Both the position numbers and the translations under genes were made by a program. Below, one piece after another: positions 46,965 to 55,916 of a DNA stretch of 64,000 nt. The notes beneath the pieces were generated by a model. The model did not search any database. It was not told the origin of the DNA and worked only from the letters and a program-made list of their open reading frames with translations. Positions within the stretch are counted from its first letter, which is position 1. Each line of letters begins with the position of its first letter. This DNA comes from Gemmatales bacterium (lineage in GTDB: Bacteria > Planctomycetota > Planctomycetia > Gemmatales > Gemmataceae): assembly GCA_026004675.1 (NCBI GenBank), contig BPJP01000003.1, positions 1 through 64,000 on the forward strand. The letters run 5' to 3'.

Positions 46965-48305
46965 ATGAAACATATGACTTCTGCAACCACGTGCCCTTTC
47001 TGCAATGCGCAAGTCGCGGTCGATGCCGCCGACCGCGCTGGTGCGCGCATTCAATGTCCTCGCTGCGGCGAAGCCTTCCCGATCGAGGACGCGGATGGGC
47101 CTGTCTCTTTTCGGGTTGCTGACCCCTCGGTCGTCGATACTCCTGCGACGCCGACACGTTATTCCAACCGGGCGGTCGCCGGCATCGTCTTGGCCGTGAT
47201 GTTATTTATGGCATTGTTGGCGCTGCGCTTCGCATTGTCGACGACCGAGTTTCGTCGCAGCCTGGATAAGACCGTCGTCAAGCCGGAAGCGATCACCGTT
47301 CCACTTTGGCTCCGAGTCGCCAGGAACCTGTGGATTGCCGGTCTGGTCTTTCTGCTGGCGAGTTTAAGCCGATGGCCTTTTCGCTGGTGGGTCGCCGGTC
47401 TTTCCGCTGCCGTCCTGCTTATCGCCACGGTGAGTTGGCCGACCGAAACACTCAGAAGGAGGTCGAGCCAGAAAAATGAACCGATCGCGCCGCTTGTAAG
47501 GGTATCATCGCCGGCCGAGCTACCGGCGTTGGCATACTTGCCCGAAGGCATTAGTGCCGTCATCGCCATCCAAATGGCCGATTTTTTGCAGGCCTCGCAA
47601 GGTAAGAACACGCTGGATGACATCGTGCTGCCAGGAACAGACTGGCGGTTGAGCCGATTGGCAGCGGCGATCGGGTTGCCGCCGGAAAACATCGATCATG
47701 CCGTATTGGGAATGCGATTGACAGGAAACCGCTTTCCTCCGCCCTCTTTTCTTGTCGTCCACACCGTACAACCGATCTCGGAGGACTGGTTGCGCGACCA
47801 CCTGATGGCCGAAGCGTTGCCGGAACCCAACCGATTTCGCTGCAAGCTTGCCAACCCGCCGCTCGAAGTCGGCCTGCTGCGACCGGATGACACTCGGGTT
47901 CTTGTCTTTACTTACGAATTGAAAGACCTTGACGCCATTCCCGCCGACAAAGCGAATGACAAAAACAGACTAAGCCCAAATCTGCGAAAACTGATCGCCG
48001 AACGTGTTGGCTCGGCGCCTCACGCGTGGTTGTGCGTTCATGGTCTCGACTGGAGCCAACCCGTTTTAGTGCAGTTGGCGAAATTGCTTCCTCAAGAATT
48101 CCGAGGTCCGCTGCCAAACCTGCGCGATTTGGCGGTTCGAGTCGAAACCGGCAAAAAGACGGTCCTGCTGGCATCCATCCGCTGCGACAACGACAAGGTT
48201 GGAAAATGGCGCGAACTCCTCGACAAATGGCTGAATTCCGACGATAGGGCGAAAATCTCTGTTAAAGACGATTGGCTGATGGTTCAATTGACGATGTCGC
48301 CTTAG
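46965..48305 (+). CDS. Zinc-ribbon membrane protein 3 of 3
   Basis: This 446-residue protein begins with an MJ0042-type zinc ribbon (CPFCNAQVAV, then CPRCGEAFPIED) followed by three hydrophobic segments (about residues 68-88, 118-136 and 141-157). The C-terminal 280 residues are soluble (ALAYLPEGISAVIAIQMADFL, HAVLGMRLTGNRFPPPS, DDWLMVQLTMSP) and look like the substrate-free planctomycete domain of unknown function that often follows such ribbons. The in-frame ATG at 46974 is an alternative start. It is the largest of the three neighbouring zinc-ribbon proteins. The function is unknown. Confidence 0.75.
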   Translation: MKHMTSATTCPFCNAQVAVDAADRAGARIQCPRCGEAFPIEDADGPVSFRVADPSVVDTPATPTRYSNRAVAGIVLAVMLFMALLALRFALSTTEFRRSLDKTVVKPEAITVPLWLRVARNLWIAGLVFLLASLSRWPFRWWVAGLSAAVLLIATVSWPTETLRRRSSQKNEPIAPLVRVSSPAELPALAYLPEGISAVIAIQMADFLQASQGKNTLDDIVLPGTDWRLSRLAAAIGLPPENIDHAVLGMRLTGNRFPPPSFLVVHTVQPISEDWLRDHLMAEALPEPNRFRCKLANPPLEVGLLRPDDTRVLVFTYELKDLDAIPADKANDKNRLSPNLRKLIAERVGSAPHAWLCVHGLDWSQPVLVQLAKLLPQEFRGPLPNLRDLAVRVETGKKTVLLASIRCDNDKVGKWRELLDKWLNSDDRAKISVKDDWLMVQLTMSP

Positions 48306-48316
48306 GATCTGTTGTA

Positions 48317-48508
48317 TTAATGCTGCACGACGAGCGTTTGGCGCTTGTCAGAAGCGAAAGGCAGAACGACGATCAAGAAAGTCGCCACTGGTCCAAGCAA
48401 CAACGAAATCAGCCACCAGGCCAGACCGCTGCGTCCTTTCGCCTGAGCCAACCCGGCATTGATCAAGGACAACGTACCCCAGCCGATTCCAATTTGAGCG
48501 TGTTGCAT
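48317..48508 (-). CDS. Small hydrophobic membrane protein
   Basis: This 63-residue protein has one clear membrane segment (LAWWLISLLLGPVATFLIVVL) preceded by a Gly/Ser-rich start (IGIGWGTLSLINAGLAQAKG). The pattern NAGLAQAKGRSGLAWWL with a GP in the helix resembles small membrane proteins found in many bacteria. A strong ribosome site, AAGGAGG at 48516-48522, lies 7 bases from the ATG, which makes translation likely. It is convergent with the zinc-ribbon gene, 11 bp apart. Confidence 0.65.
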   Translation of the reverse strand: MQHAQIGIGWGTLSLINAGLAQAKGRSGLAWWLISLLLGPVATFLIVVLPFASDKRQTLVVQH

Positions 48509-48515
48509 CGGTCAT

Positions 48516-48522
48516 CCTCCTT
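48516..48522 (-). promoter_or_regulatory. Strong ribosome binding site of the small membrane protein
   Basis: AAGGAGG on the minus strand, seven bases before the ATG at 48508. It is a near-perfect match to the anti-Shine-Dalgarno sequence and is the main reason to accept the short gene. Confidence 0.7.
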
Positions 48523-48615
48523 TTGTTTTTTCGGTCGCTGCCAGCAATTCTGGCGGGGGCTGGCACGATGCCCATTGTAGCACCAGCGGGTCTCGAAAGA
48601 GCGAGGACAACGAAC

Positions 48616-49038
48616 ATGGCAGAGGCAGACGTCAACAGCATTGAAGCCAAGATCGCGGAGTTTCTGAATGGCTCGCCGCACGCCGTTGTCGGTGCTTCCC
48701 GGGATCGCCGCAAATACGGCAACAAGGTTTTCCGCGTTTTCCAACAGAACAACCGCCCCGTGTACGCGGTGAACCCGAATGCCGATGCGGTGGAAGGTTG
48801 TCGGGCTTATCCCGACCTGGAGTCTCTGCCCGAAAAAGTGCATGGCGTCTCCATCGTCACTCCACCGGATGTTTCCGAGGAAGTTATTCGCCAGGCGGGT
48901 CGGCTTGGGATCAAGAACCTGTGGTTTCAACCTGGTGCTGAAAGTAGCAAAGCCCTGTCAGAGGCCAGAGAATTCGGCATGAACGTCATTGCCAACGGTC
49001 CGTGTCTTCTTGTCGTGCTCGGTTACCGCGAAGGATAA
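48616..49038 (+). CDS. CoA-binding protein (YccU-like)
   Basis: This 140-residue protein is a CoA_binding-type Rossmann protein. Family motifs are HAVVGASRDRRKYGNKVF, NRPVYAVNPNADAVEG, HGVSIVTPPDVSEEV, NLWFQPGAESSKAL and NVIANGPCLLVVLG. The Cys in NGPCLLV is typical of the family and may be CoA-linked. The ATG at 48616 fits the family N-terminus; the frame is open to 48523. The physiological role is unknown. Confidence 0.88.
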   Translation: MAEADVNSIEAKIAEFLNGSPHAVVGASRDRRKYGNKVFRVFQQNNRPVYAVNPNADAVEGCRAYPDLESLPEKVHGVSIVTPPDVSEEVIRQAGRLGIKNLWFQPGAESSKALSEAREFGMNVIANGPCLLVVLGYREG

Positions 49039-49079
49039 GGCCAGCCGACGACGAGCCTAGCGAAGACGGAGGAATCTCG

Positions 49080-50027
49080 TCAGGTGGAATAGATTCGGCG
49101 TCCAAGCCACAGGGCGGGTACTAAGAGCAGCATCAACGTCAAACCGACGGTACCGCTGAATGCCGAGGCGAGTGCGGCATCCAGGATCACCAGGCCCATG
49201 ATGGCTCGCTTGACCGCTGCTTGCACCTTGCTGGGAACCGGCTGCTCGATCGCGTGGTAAGCTGGTATGCCGACAAAAAAGCCGTGAGCGACAAGCAGAT
49301 AGGGCAAAAACGGAGAAGGAGATAGTTCCGGCTTCAGGTCGCGAACGATAGCGGGTACGGCAAGAGCCGAGACGATGGCCAAGAGGATAACTAAAGTGGC
49401 CCACTTGAGGGTGGTCCGGTTGCTTACTTTGGCTTCCGTACGAGCGAACCAGGTGATACCCGCCACGTAGGCAGCTACCACCACCCCAGGCCAGATACCC
49501 CAGGATATTCCGATCGGACTGAAACCCAAAAGGATATTCAAGAATCGGCATGTTCCCATTAACAGCGGGCCAGCCCACGTCGCTTTCATTCCGCCGTCGT
49601 ATAGCAAGATGGCGACAACCAGAAAGGCGGCGATCATTGTCGAAAGCGATGAGAAGCCGCTGGTGCCGGCACCCGCGACGCCGGCGAAGATCAATCCCCC
49701 AAGAAGCAGCAGGCTCCCTAGCCGTAATGCCTGACGCCGCGGAATCCGCCCGGACGGCAGAGGACGATGCGGCCTCTCTTTGTAATCCTGGTCGTAATCG
49801 AAATAATCGTTGAAGACCATGCCGCCGCAGTAAAGGCAGGTTGAAGCCAGCAACAACCAAACGTAGGCCGATCCCTTCACAGGCGTATCTGACGCCAGCG
49901 CCCATGCTGCGAACGCACCTACACCAACATCCGCCCATGCCGTGAAGACATTCGGGAGACGAACCAGTTGGGCATACGCCTTCACACGCATCGGATTCAT
50001 CACAACGAAGCGCGACGCAGTCGTCAT
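49080..50027 (-). CDS. UbiA family prenyltransferase
   Basis: This 315-residue membrane protein has eight or nine hydrophobic helices and the UbiA metal-binding motif NDYFDYDQD (Asn73, Asp74, Asp77, Asp81). ERPHRPLPSGRI follows as in UbiA proteins that prenylate quinone rings or related acceptors. A second motif (ILLYDGGMKATW) sits where UbiA proteins carry DxxxD, here in shortened form. It would join a polyprenyl chain to an aromatic or other acceptor in the membrane. It lies 81 bp downstream of the radical SAM gene, on the same strand, so they may act together. Confidence 0.88.
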   Translation of the reverse strand: MTTASRFVVMNPMRVKAYAQLVRLPNVFTAWADVGVGAFAAWALASDTPVKGSAYVWLLLASTCLYCGGMVFNDYFDYDQDYKERPHRPLPSGRIPRRQALRLGSLLLLGGLIFAGVAGAGTSGFSSLSTMIAAFLVVAILLYDGGMKATWAGPLLMGTCRFLNILLGFSPIGISWGIWPGVVVAAYVAGITWFARTEAKVSNRTTLKWATLVILLAIVSALAVPAIVRDLKPELSPSPFLPYLLVAHGFFVGIPAYHAIEQPVPSKVQAAVKRAIMGLVILDAALASAFSGTVGLTLMLLLVPALWLGRRIYST

Positions 50028-50108
50028 GGTGGCATGGAACCAGAGAGTGCAAAAAGACAGCGGCCAGCCCTAAGGAGCGAAACCACCGGGGCAGTTTCAA
50101 CACGAGCT

Positions 50109-51401
50109 TCACGAGCAGTTCGACGCATGTTCCACCCGGTCTGGTCCAAGAAGAGCAACGGCCGATTGGCGATGGTCGTAGCCATCATAAACGCCGAAGT
50201 CATTGAACCAGAAGCGTTTCGCCAGGCGATAAAGCCAATTCTTTTCGGGAATCTCTTCTTTCGGATGGTACTGTGAAGTGCGAGGGTGCAGCGCTTTCAA
50301 TTCCATCAGTGCGGTGCCGCGGGCGGTGGAATCACGTGCCTGGTGTTTTTCGACGAGTTCGACGAGCAAATCGGGGCGCTCCAGGACAATGCAACCACGT
50401 GTGGTTGTCCGCGCCAAATGCCGAAAGTCGCGCAAAAACTCGGACTGCAGAAACTTCTCTCTCAACGGTCGTGGGTCGTCGTCGGGGTGGATCGACTCTT
50501 TGGTAAACTGGACAATAGGGCACGGTTCGATGTCGCCCCAGGGATTGATATGGTGGCTGATCCCTGTGGCTGCCGGGCAAAGGGCCTTCCCTTCACCGTC
50601 ATAATATGCGTCGATAATGATGATCGGCTTTTTGGCCCGCATTTCGACGACGAACTGGCGGACTTGCAATTGTTGTTCGGCAGTCAGACACAATTCCGGC
50701 GATGCCGTCGGTCCCATGGGACGATAGACGTGGAACCACGTGTAGAATACGCCCATGTCGATCAAACGGTCGATCCATTTCTCTGTCACCAGGTCGTCGA
50801 TATTCGTTTGGCAAACACTCGTGCAGACTCCGGTCAATAGCTTGTTTTTCAAGCAGTTTTGCAACCCTTGCATCGTCTTGCTGTAGACTCTTTTGCCGCC
50901 GCGTCGCTGGTCGCTGACGAATTCATTCCCTTCCACGCTGATCAGTGGCGTGACGTTGCCCAGCCGACGCATGCGTTTGGCGCGGTCATCGGTAATGAAC
51001 TGGCCGTTGGTGAAAACTTGAAAATAGCATGCGGGGTGTTCGGCAAGCATGTCCAACAGATGCGGGTGCATGAATGGCTCGCCCCCGACGATTCCGAAGA
51101 AGACGTTGCCCATCTCCTGGGCTTGACGCACCAGTCGATGAAAGGCTTCGGGGCGAATGATCTCTTGCTTGGCTGAAACGTCCACCCAGCATCCCTGGCA
51201 ACGCAGGTTGCAGCTATTGATGATGGACACATACAAAAAGGGAGGAAAAACGTCGCCTCGCCTCAAGCGGCGTTTGAATTTCTCGACGGACAACATCCCT
51301 TTGACGCCCATATTCCAGAACAATTTCCAGAGCAAGCGCTTATCCGTTTCAAACAGCATGCGCCTGGCCATCTGCAAGTACATCGCGTGGGTCCTTGTCA
51401 C
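50109..51401 (-). CDS. Radical SAM protein with SPASM-like C-terminus
   Basis: This 430-residue enzyme has the CxxxCxxC motif CNLRCQGC (Cys64, Cys68, Cys71) that binds the 4Fe-4S cluster cleaving S-adenosylmethionine. Other radical SAM features are FFGIVGGEPFMHPHLLDML and VFTNGQFI. A further Cys-containing segment (ALCPAATGISHHINPWGDIE, then PCPIVQF) and another CIVL are consistent with an additional cluster, as in SPASM or Twitch proteins. The reaction cannot be predicted. The neighbour UbiA gene suggests lipid or quinone modification, which is inference only. Confidence 0.88.
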   Translation of the reverse strand: MTRTHAMYLQMARRMLFETDKRLLWKLFWNMGVKGMLSVEKFKRRLRRGDVFPPFLYVSIINSCNLRCQGCWVDVSAKQEIIRPEAFHRLVRQAQEMGNVFFGIVGGEPFMHPHLLDMLAEHPACYFQVFTNGQFITDDRAKRMRRLGNVTPLISVEGNEFVSDQRRGGKRVYSKTMQGLQNCLKNKLLTGVCTSVCQTNIDDLVTEKWIDRLIDMGVFYTWFHVYRPMGPTASPELCLTAEQQLQVRQFVVEMRAKKPIIIIDAYYDGEGKALCPAATGISHHINPWGDIEPCPIVQFTKESIHPDDDPRPLREKFLQSEFLRDFRHLARTTTRGCIVLERPDLLVELVEKHQARDSTARGTALMELKALHPRTSQYHPKEEIPEKNWLYRLAKRFWFNDFGVYDGYDHRQSAVALLGPDRVEHASNCS

Positions 51402-51464
51402 AAAGGTAGTGGATGCCGACTAACGATAACTTAGCAAGGCGGGTGGACCAAATCGACCAAAAAG

Positions 51465-52664
51465 CTAATTTCCTGGCCATTGCCGCTGAGTTGGTTTGGG
51501 CACCGGATCGGTGGCGAAAGGCCACTTCGCCGGGCTGTACCGGATGTCAAGATGGGGTGTTTCGATGCGCCGATGGCCGAGATGGGCACTGGTCATGGCA
51601 GCATCGAGGATGCCCGTGGTCAGCAGGGTTCGCTCGACAGGATAGGGTGCATGATTGGTTTGCACGAGATGCTCGATAGCCCGGACGAGGTAGGCGAAAT
51701 GGGCGAACGGATCGGGTTGTTGCAAGTAGAAATGAGTCGAGGCGGGTTTATCGCGTCCTTCCCAATTGGCGGCGAAACAGAAAGCGCCGCCGTCCCCCTC
51801 ATACGCCCAGCCGTTCAGCATGGCGACGGCTGCCTGCAAACCGTCACGATACTCGGTCAGAAAAACGGCGGCCGAGTCGTCCTTTGTGGTCAATTGTCGA
51901 TAATCGCCTCGGGCATGGGCCGGTACTCTGGTCATGGCTGTCTCGAGCAATTCTTTGGCCCAGCGCCTGTCGTCCAGCGCTTGCCACATGGCCTTTCCCT
52001 GAAGGCATTGCACAGCTTTTACGCCGGTTTCGCCGCCTCGCCGCCTTTCGACCATGCACTGCATCGCTTCCAAGGCGTGGAAACCGTAGCCCTCCAACGG
52101 CCCGTAGCCGATCTGCACGGCGCCTTTGATGGCGGCGTTGTTCGGAATCTGCAGCGGCGGTCGTCGCCACGTCAGCGGCAAGGAAGAACCCGCCATCAAT
52201 GGCACGAAATGCTTTCTGGCTTGATCATAGATCCACTTGGCGTCTTTCCATTCGGCGGCCAGGTGCTTGTCGTGGAAGACGGGTACAACTTTGCCGCACT
52301 TCACGAACGTCCTGACGACTTCCGCGAAGAAACGCCGACGCGGATAAAGGATCTGCCCTTTGGCGTTTTTCGGATACTTGCCGTGTTCGCCGATGATCAA
52401 GACACCATCGACAGCAAGCTTTTCGCCTCCCAGCGTGAGAGCCTCAAAAATCGAAGCGAATATCCGAAAGCCATGACGTTTGGCGAGCGGTCGGCTCAAA
52501 TCATTTTCCGGAAACTGGTCCACGTAAACGGAAACCAGTTCCAAATCGGGAAAATCTTTTCCCTGGTGCGAATAACCTTCGAGTAATTTGCCGACGATCA
52601 CGTCCGCGTGGGACCACTTGCGATATTCCGTGATGACGGCAGCAACTTTCTTCTTCTTCGGCAT
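51465..52664 (-). CDS. Conserved protein of unknown function
   Basis: From the ATG at 52664 (MPKKKKVAAVITEYRKWSHA) the protein has 399 residues. The frame remains open upstream to 53492, but that part is antisense-like sequence lying inside the oxidoreductase gene and is not believable. The protein has a GFHALEAMQCMVERR segment and an overall nucleotide-binding-like start (DVIVGKLLEG, VDGVLIIGEHGKYP), and the N-terminus resembles the NAD-binding half of Gfo/Idh-type proteins only loosely. No signal peptide is visible. It follows the FAD oxidoreductase by 17 bp, suggesting an operon. Confidence 0.72.
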   Translation of the reverse strand: MPKKKKVAAVITEYRKWSHADVIVGKLLEGYSHQGKDFPDLELVSVYVDQFPENDLSRPLAKRHGFRIFASIFEALTLGGEKLAVDGVLIIGEHGKYPKNAKGQILYPRRRFFAEVVRTFVKCGKVVPVFHDKHLAAEWKDAKWIYDQARKHFVPLMAGSSLPLTWRRPPLQIPNNAAIKGAVQIGYGPLEGYGFHALEAMQCMVERRRGGETGVKAVQCLQGKAMWQALDDRRWAKELLETAMTRVPAHARGDYRQLTTKDDSAAVFLTEYRDGLQAAVAMLNGWAYEGDGGAFCFAANWEGRDKPASTHFYLQQPDPFAHFAYLVRAIEHLVQTNHAPYPVERTLLTTGILDAAMTSAHLGHRRIETPHLDIRYSPAKWPFATDPVPKPTQRQWPGN

Positions 52665-52681
52665 GATGCGGTTCTCAGCGG

Positions 52682-54070
52682 TCACTGTTTGTTGGTGACG
52701 AAATGCTGATGCGCTTGCGGCTGAGTGATTTGCGGCCCGGGCTGTTTGTTCTGGAAACGATACTGCCGCGGTTTCGCCGGCCTGCCCAGAAGGGTCGCCT
52801 CGACCAGTTTCTTCGCCACTTGCAACGCAATGTAAGGACGACGAATATCGAAAGGATTGTCGCGCACGAACTCCTTCCAGGGGCCAAAGGATGTTTTGGT
52901 CTGAATGATTCCTTTCACCATCCCAAGATCGTTGAGCATGCCCACGTCGCTGCTTTGGCCGACGAAGATCGCTCCGGTGATCTGATCCTGCGTCCAGAGC
53001 AATTTGCGATACAGTGGCCGATCGGGGTTCGTGATCGTCATGGCCTGCGCGCTTGGATCGTTCCACCTGCCGAAGCTGGCACACTGCAAGCCGCAAACGT
53101 CGAGAATGTTCATCGACAAGCTGCCCGGATAGCGGACAGTCTGGCCAGCCATGTTGGCGCCGGCGATGCGCCCATGATCGACCGCCGTTGGCTGAATAGC
53201 ATGGATTTCCGTTCTGTCTCCCAACAAGTTCGGCCCTTGGGCAACGTCGCCGGCAGCATACACGTTGGCAACATTCGTCTGCATCCGGTCGTTGACAATG
53301 ATTCCCTGATCCACCACGATCCCCGACCCCTGGACCAGGTCGGTATTCGGCTTGATACCAGTTGCGACAATGACCACGTCCGCGTCGACTGTCTGGCCGT
53401 TGGCAAGTTGCAACCGCTTGCGGCCATGATGATCCGCGATCGACTGGACCGATGTTCCCAGATGCAGTCCCACCCCCTTGTTTTTCAACCACGTTTCAAC
53501 CAGAGAAGCACTCTCCTTATCGAGCATGCGAGGCAAGACGTGGTCGGCAATCTCGACCACGTGCAGTTTCCAGCCACGCTTGTACATGGCATTGAGGACG
53601 ATGAAGCCGATGAAGCCTGCGCCGATAAACGCCACTTCCGGAGCCGACTTCCCAGCCGTCGCCTGCAAAACAGCTTCCGTGTGGGCGATCGTCCACAGAG
53701 GAAAAACTCCCGGAAGGTCGGCGCCGGGAATCGCAAGAGGAGCCGGTGACGCTCCCGTCGCGATCAGAAGATTGTCGAAGGTGAGCTTCTGGCCGTCTGC
53801 CAAAGTCACGGATTTTTGGGTTGGATCGACCTTCGCCACTTTTTGGCCGATGTAACGGTCGACCTTCAGCTGGTCGAAATAAGCATCGTCGGCAGTATAG
53901 ATTTGCTTTTCGGGTATCTGTTGCGCCAGGTAATAGGGAAGCACCATACGGGAATAAGCCGGCTCGTCGCTGATCAGGGTAATCTTGGAATTTCCCCCGT
54001 CGATCTCACGGATGGTCTCGATGGCGTTCATGGCAGCTGGGCCGCTGCCGATAATCATGTGGTGCACCAT
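52682..54070 (-). CDS. FAD/NAD(P)-dependent oxidoreductase
   Basis: This 462-residue flavoprotein has two Rossmann folds: the FAD motif HMIIGSGPAAMNAIETIRE at the N-terminus and the NAD motif VAFIGAGFIGFIVLNAM near residue 150. The FAD-binding C-terminal motif is NVYAAGDVAQGP. It is like rubredoxin/ferredoxin reductases or nitrite-reductase-type NADH oxidases (class III pyridine nucleotide oxidoreductases). The last 60 residues (LLGRPAKPRQYRF, QPGPQITQPQAH) are a Pro/Gln-rich tail not typical of the family. It is the first gene of a unit with the unknown protein at 51465. Confidence 0.88.
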   Translation of the reverse strand: MVHHMIIGSGPAAMNAIETIREIDGGNSKITLISDEPAYSRMVLPYYLAQQIPEKQIYTADDAYFDQLKVDRYIGQKVAKVDPTQKSVTLADGQKLTFDNLLIATGASPAPLAIPGADLPGVFPLWTIAHTEAVLQATAGKSAPEVAFIGAGFIGFIVLNAMYKRGWKLHVVEIADHVLPRMLDKESASLVETWLKNKGVGLHLGTSVQSIADHHGRKRLQLANGQTVDADVVIVATGIKPNTDLVQGSGIVVDQGIIVNDRMQTNVANVYAAGDVAQGPNLLGDRTEIHAIQPTAVDHGRIAGANMAGQTVRYPGSLSMNILDVCGLQCASFGRWNDPSAQAMTITNPDRPLYRKLLWTQDQITGAIFVGQSSDVGMLNDLGMVKGIIQTKTSFGPWKEFVRDNPFDIRRPYIALQVAKKLVEATLLGRPAKPRQYRFQNKQPGPQITQPQAHQHFVTNKQ

Positions 54071-54193
54071 AGGCGTTTTTCCTTTTCGTTGCGGTAGGAA
54101 CGATTCGCAACCACGCTATCATGCTGACGGCAGGAATGCAATGTTCCCTGCGGCGTTACCGGAACCGCAGCGCCGTTAAAAGCACGGGTGGTT

Positions 54194-55561
54194 TCAGTCG
54201 TTTATGGGGTCTTCTTTCACCGGCACCTCTGGCACGGTTTTCGGCAAAAGCCAAACCAGCAAGGACATGCCGATCACCGCGCTGATAACGGAACCGGCAA
54301 GGATGCCGACTTTGGCTGTTTCCAGCAGATGCCCGTCGAGGGCCAGACCGGCGATAAAAAGGGCCATGGTGAAACCGATACCTGCCAGCGCGCCGCCTGC
54401 CCCCATTAGTCCCCACGATAACGAGTCGGGAAGTTTGGCGAGTCCCAACTTCACGGTGGCCCAACTCAACAAGACGATCCCCGCCGGTTTGCCGACCACC
54501 AGGCCCGCCATCACGGCCAGCGACACTGGGGCTGTCACGTCGTCAGCGCGAAAGGCGACACCGGCGTTCGCCAGCGCGAAGATCGGCATGATGACGAAGC
54601 TGCTCCACGGATGGAGTGCGTCTTCGAGGAACTCGAGTGGAGAAATGGTCTCGCGGGTCACTTTGCGAAAGGCGCGTACTTGCTGGGCGCGGTTCGGTTG
54701 CGCGTGCCAATCTTCCATCACGTTTTTGGCCGAATCGAGAAAACGGGCGAACAAACTCTGATCGATGTAGCTTTTGGCTGGCGTCATGAAGCCGATCAGC
54801 ACGCCGGCGATGGTGGCATGCACGCCCGATTCGTGGAACGCCAGCCACACGAGAACACCGAGAATGGAATAGACAGCAAGGCTGCGTGCCCCCAAACGCG
54901 CCAGCACCGAGATCACCACGATACCGGCAAATCCGAACAGAAGAGCGTTCAAGTTCAATGATTCGGTGTAGCCGACCGCGATCACCAAAATAGCGCCGAT
55001 GTCGTCGGCAATGGCCAGCGACAGCAAGAGAACACGCAGGCTGTGGGGCACGCGCGAACCGAGCAGGGCCATGCAGCCAACCACAAAGGCGATGTCGGTT
55101 GCCATTGGGATGCCCCAGCCGCGCATTCCCGCTTCACCGAATTGCAGGCTCAGATAAATCGCCGCAGGAAAAACCATGCCGCCGATAGCCGCAACAACGG
55201 GCAAGATCGCTCGACGAAATTCACGCAATTCGCCAAGAACGACTTCCCTCTTCACTTCCAGTCCGATGACAAAGAAAAAAATCGTCATCAGTCCGTCATT
55301 GATCCAATGCCGCAACGAATGCTGCATTCGGAACGCGCCGACTTGGATGCCGATCGGCGTCTTCCAGAAGGCAGCAAAGGCATCGGCAACAGCGGAATTC
55401 GCCAAAACGAGAGCCGCCAGCGTCGCCACGATCAACACAATGCCGCTGGCCGTTTCGAAATGCAGAAAGCGGAGAAACGGATCGACGACGAGGCGAATCG
55501 GTTCGCGCGGCAAGCGAGGCACGTCCGAGGAAGAAGCATCATTTGCCATGGGGCGGCTCAT
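54194..55561 (-). CDS. nhaA: Na+/H+ antiporter NhaA
   Basis: This 455-residue antiporter exchanges protons for sodium across the cytoplasmic membrane. The TDIAF motif is in GIPMATDIAFVVGCMALLGS and the paired catalytic aspartates in LLLSLAIADDIGAILVIAV. The first helix region PFLRFLHFETASGIVLIVAT and the other helices follow the family. The C-terminus is longer than in E. coli (about 388 residues) by some 60 residues. It is divergent from the protease gene at 55917, with a 355-bp gap. Confidence 0.95.
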   Translation of the reverse strand: MSRPMANDASSSDVPRLPREPIRLVVDPFLRFLHFETASGIVLIVATLAALVLANSAVADAFAAFWKTPIGIQVGAFRMQHSLRHWINDGLMTIFFFVIGLEVKREVVLGELREFRRAILPVVAAIGGMVFPAAIYLSLQFGEAGMRGWGIPMATDIAFVVGCMALLGSRVPHSLRVLLLSLAIADDIGAILVIAVGYTESLNLNALLFGFAGIVVISVLARLGARSLAVYSILGVLVWLAFHESGVHATIAGVLIGFMTPAKSYIDQSLFARFLDSAKNVMEDWHAQPNRAQQVRAFRKVTRETISPLEFLEDALHPWSSFVIMPIFALANAGVAFRADDVTAPVSLAVMAGLVVGKPAGIVLLSWATVKLGLAKLPDSLSWGLMGAGGALAGIGFTMALFIAGLALDGHLLETAKVGILAGSVISAVIGMSLLVWLLPKTVPEVPVKEDPIND

Positions 55562-55916
55562 TCCTTAAAGCCATCGGTTTTTCTCGCAGTTTACGGACAT
55601 CGAATGCGACTGTCCGCCTTGAGCACGATGGGAGAACTTCCTCGAGATGGCTGGTCGGCGGACCGCTATTGTTAGCGAAGCATTCGACCGTGCCAGCCAT
55701 GCAATTTGGCGGAAAAGGAGCGATTGTCGAATCTGAGCGGGATTTTCGGTTCGCACCGCCAGGCGAATCGCGAAATAACCGTGGAGACGAGGTTTTTTCT
55801 TATGCCGCTTAGAAACCCTGTTTACAATTGCACTGTGGCGGGGACAAACCGACCGCTTTCCTCTCTGTGACAACGTCCCCGGCAAGCGAATCACCTATCT
55901 GGTCTTAACAGGATAC
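55562..55916. other. Intergenic region between nhaA and the HtrA gene
   Basis: About 355 bp between divergent genes. No credible gene, tRNA or repeat seen; open frames here are short and lack coding character. The promoters of nhaA and the protease gene must lie here, but no clear -35/-10 pair can be pointed out. Confidence 0.5.

Noticed and set aside
52665-53492. Upstream extension of the unknown gene at 51465 to 53492
   Set aside because: The extension lies inside the FAD oxidoreductase in another frame and lacks any domain; the ATG at 52664 gives a sensible start.
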